From Nocardia coubleae NBRC 108252 (GTDB lineage: Bacteria > Actinomycetota > Actinomycetes > Mycobacteriales > Mycobacteriaceae): a stretch of 64,000 bases of DNA. Every line of letters begins with the position of its first letter. Position 1 is the stretch's first letter. Positions 62,479-64,000 of the stretch are shown piece after piece. The notes below the pieces were generated by a model that was not told where the DNA came from, did not search any database, and worked only from the letters and a program-made list of their open reading frames with translations. Both the position numbers and the translations under genes were made by a program. The stretch lies in contig NZ_BDBD01000008.1 of assembly GCF_001612805.1 (NCBI RefSeq), positions 1 to 64,000 on the forward strand, given 5' to 3'.

Positions 62479-62505
62479 ATGTCGACTACTTCGCTGGTCT
62501 CATGA
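62479..62505 (+). CDS. Possible 8-codon leader peptide of mobA-moeA
   Basis: ATG 62479 encodes MSTTSLVS and its TGA overlaps the ATG of the fusion gene (ATGA at 62502-62505). If transcription starts at 62479, this would be a leaderless mini-ORF that hands ribosomes to the main gene, which lacks a Shine-Dalgarno. Speculative. Confidence 0.35.
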   Translation: MSTTSLVS

Positions 62506-64000
62506 CCGATGCCGATGCGATCGTGCTGGCGGGAGGCCGGGCCAGCCGGATGGGTGGGGTCGACAAGCCCGGGATCGTGATCGGTGGGCGGTCGATGCTC
62601 GAGGCGGCGCTCGGGGCGGTGAGCGACTGCGGTGAGGTGGTTGTCGTCGGCCCGCCGCGACCCGAACTCGACGCGCGGATCAAGCAGGTGCGTGAGGTGC
62701 CGCCGGGGTCGGGGCCGGTGTCCGCCATCGGCACCGGGCTGGCCGCGCTCGGGCCCGAGTCGGCACCGTGGATCGTTGTGCTCGCGGCCGACATGCCGTT
62801 CCTCACGCGCGACACCGTGCGCGAATTATTGCTCCGCGCAGCCGAATCCACCGCCGAAGCGGTGTTCGCCATCGATGCGTCGGGGCGCCCGCAGTATCTG
62901 GTCGGCGTGTGGCGGCGCACCGCGCTCACGGCGGCGCTGGCAGGCCTGGACGCCCTGGTGAACCAGCCGATGAAGGCGATCATCCCCACCGAGACGGCAC
63001 TGGTCGAACTGCCGGGCACCACCGACTGCGATACCGAGGAGGAGGTGCGCCGGGCCCGCGAGTCCGTCGACAACGACGCCCGCCTCGACCTCATCGAAGC
63101 CAGGAATCGCATCGCCGGCGCACTGACCCCGTTGATCGCCTACGACGCCGCTTTCGCCGACGTACCCGGCGCCGCCCTGGCCGAACCGGTGGTCGCGGCG
63201 GGCGCGCTGCCGCGCTTCGACGTCTCCGCCATGGACGGCTACGCGGTGTGCGGTGACGGCCCGTGGCGACTGCGCCGCGATGTCGGATTCGCCGGTGGCG
63301 CAAGGCCGCTCGGACTGTTGCCCGGCGAGGCGGTGCGGATCGCGACCGGAGCGCACGTGCCCGACGGAACCACCTCCGTGCTGCGTGACGAATTCGCCGT
63401 CGTCACCGGCGACGATCTGGCACGGCGGCCCGGCACCCCGATCCGGAGCGATGTGCGGCGCAGCGGCGAGGACCTGCGGGTCGGTGATCGGGTCGCACCG
63501 GCGGGCACCCGGGTGACGGCGGCGCTGCGCTCGGCCGCCGCCTCGGTGGAGGTGACAACGGGCTCGGTCCGTGGGCCCGTCCGCGCTCGAATAGTGATGA
63601 CCGGTGACGAGATCCGCAGCACCGGCCCGCTGCAGACCGGCCAGACTCGCGACTCGATCGGCCCCGTCCTGCCGGACCTGCTCACCGGCTGCGGTGTACG
63701 CGTGGTCGACCGGGTGCACCTGCGCGACACGGCGCACAGCTTCGACGACATGCTCACCGCCACAACCGGTCTCGATCTGCTGGTAGTGGTCGGTGCCACC
63801 GGCGGCGGCGCCGCCGACCAGTTGCGTACCGCGCTGGCGCGCACCGGTGCCCGCATCGTCGTCCCGAGACTCGCACTGCGCCCGGGTGGTTCGACCGTCG
63901 TAGCCGAATTACCCGACGGACCAACGGTTCTCGGACTGCCCGGTAATCCCTTCGCCGCCATCGCCGTACTACTCGCCCTCACCCCGGCGATCGTCGCGGC
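62502..64000 (+). CDS. MobA-MoeA fusion, molybdenum cofactor biosynthesis (partial, runs off window)
   Basis: The frame stays open for 499 codons to the window end. Residues 1-185 are a MobA-type nucleotidyltransferase (LAGGRASRMGGVDKP, then VVLAADMPFL), which attaches GMP to molybdopterin. After about residue 195 follows a MoeA-type molybdotransferase: FDVSAMDGYAVCG, IATGAHVPDG, MTGDEI and GLPGNPFAAIAV. Both steps, Mo insertion and nucleotide attachment, are thus joined in one chain. The MoeA active-site loop is divergent (VVGATGGGAADQL where GGVSxGxxD is usual). The C-terminal domain IV is cut by the window edge. Confidence 0.88.
   Translation, partial: MTDADAIVLAGGRASRMGGVDKPGIVIGGRSMLEAALGAVSDCGEVVVVGPPRPELDARIKQVREVPPGSGPVSAIGTGLAALGPESAPWIVVLAADMPFLTRDTVRELLLRAAESTAEAVFAIDASGRPQYLVGVWRRTALTAALAGLDALVNQPMKAIIPTETALVELPGTTDCDTEEEVRRARESVDNDARLDLIEARNRIAGALTPLIAYDAAFADVPGAALAEPVVAAGALPRFDVSAMDGYAVCGDGPWRLRRDVGFAGGARPLGLLPGEAVRIATGAHVPDGTTSVLRDEFAVVTGDDLARRPGTPIRSDVRRSGEDLRVGDRVAPAGTRVTAALRSAAASVEVTTGSVRGPVRARIVMTGDEIRSTGPLQTGQTRDSIGPVLPDLLTGCGVRVVDRVHLRDTAHSFDDMLTATTGLDLLVVVGATGGGAADQLRTALARTGARIVVPRLALRPGGSTVVAELPDGPTVLGLPGNPFAAIAVLLALTPAIVA

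Overview
The window is 64 kb of high-GC actinobacterial chromosome from a mycolic-acid-type actinomycete, most likely Nocardia or a close relative such as Rhodococcus. The grounds are very high G+C at third codon positions, a mycothiol-era redox set (mycoredoxin, a mycothiol-dependent isomerase-like protein), the AdnAB helicase-nuclease, a resuscitation-promoting factor, WhiB7, the FadE23/FadE24 pair, and a long block collinear with the Mycobacterium tuberculosis Rv3193c-Rv3204 region. I saw no insertion sequence, prophage, CRISPR array or rRNA; it reads as core chromosome with small accessory modules.

Layout. 0.1-1.7 kb: flavin reductase divergent from an MmyB-like regulator. 1.7-5.7 kb: prfB, mscS-like channel, a 49-aa membrane protein, ftsE, ftsX; smpB, which usually follows ftsX, is missing. 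5.7-8.4 kb: MerR regulator divergent from an alpha/beta hydrolase, then a membrane glycosyltransferase. 8.5-11.2 kb: fadE24-fadE23 behind a tandem palindromic operator. 11.2-15.7 kb: two toxin-antitoxin-like modules around a mycothiol-type isomerase, a DUF5996 protein and an AurF-like diiron oxygenase. 15.8-20.5 kb: secreted protein, ArsR-like regulator and two tandem paralogous acyl-CoA synthetases. 20.5-24.7 kb: putative metal-linked membrane proteins and a Tat-exported PhoD phosphatase. 24.7-27.9 kb: galactokinase with a sodium:solute symporter. 28.2-31.7 kb: diguanylate cyclase, an uncharacterised Pro/Ala-rich protein and lactate 2-monooxygenase. 32.3-36.8 kb: complete fructose PTS operon fruR-fruK-fruA-ptsH with promoter and terminator. 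36.8-39.4 kb: secreted lipase, initiator tRNA and an rpf gene behind CRP-like sites.

39.4-62.4 kb is the conserved block: UPF0182, PPA1309 family, PDZ/Lon-type protease, zincin-like protein, E1-like protein, ABC1 kinase, whiB7, uvrD2, mycoredoxin, nudC, a potassium channel, adnB, adnA, a lipV-like hydrolase and an alkyltransferase-like protein. The window ends inside a mobA-moeA fusion gene.

Two themes stand out. First, many genes have a TANNNT -10 hexamer 6-8 nt before the start codon, so leaderless transcription appears widespread. Second, the 536-nt whiB7 leader is intact and legible: a WhiB7-type autoregulated promoter abutting the uvrD2 stop codon, a 110-codon leader ORF with a strong Shine-Dalgarno, a run of rare arginine codons just before its stop, a foldable junction at that stop, and an intrinsic terminator before whiB7. 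This is a readable ribosome-controlled attenuator for intrinsic antibiotic resistance.
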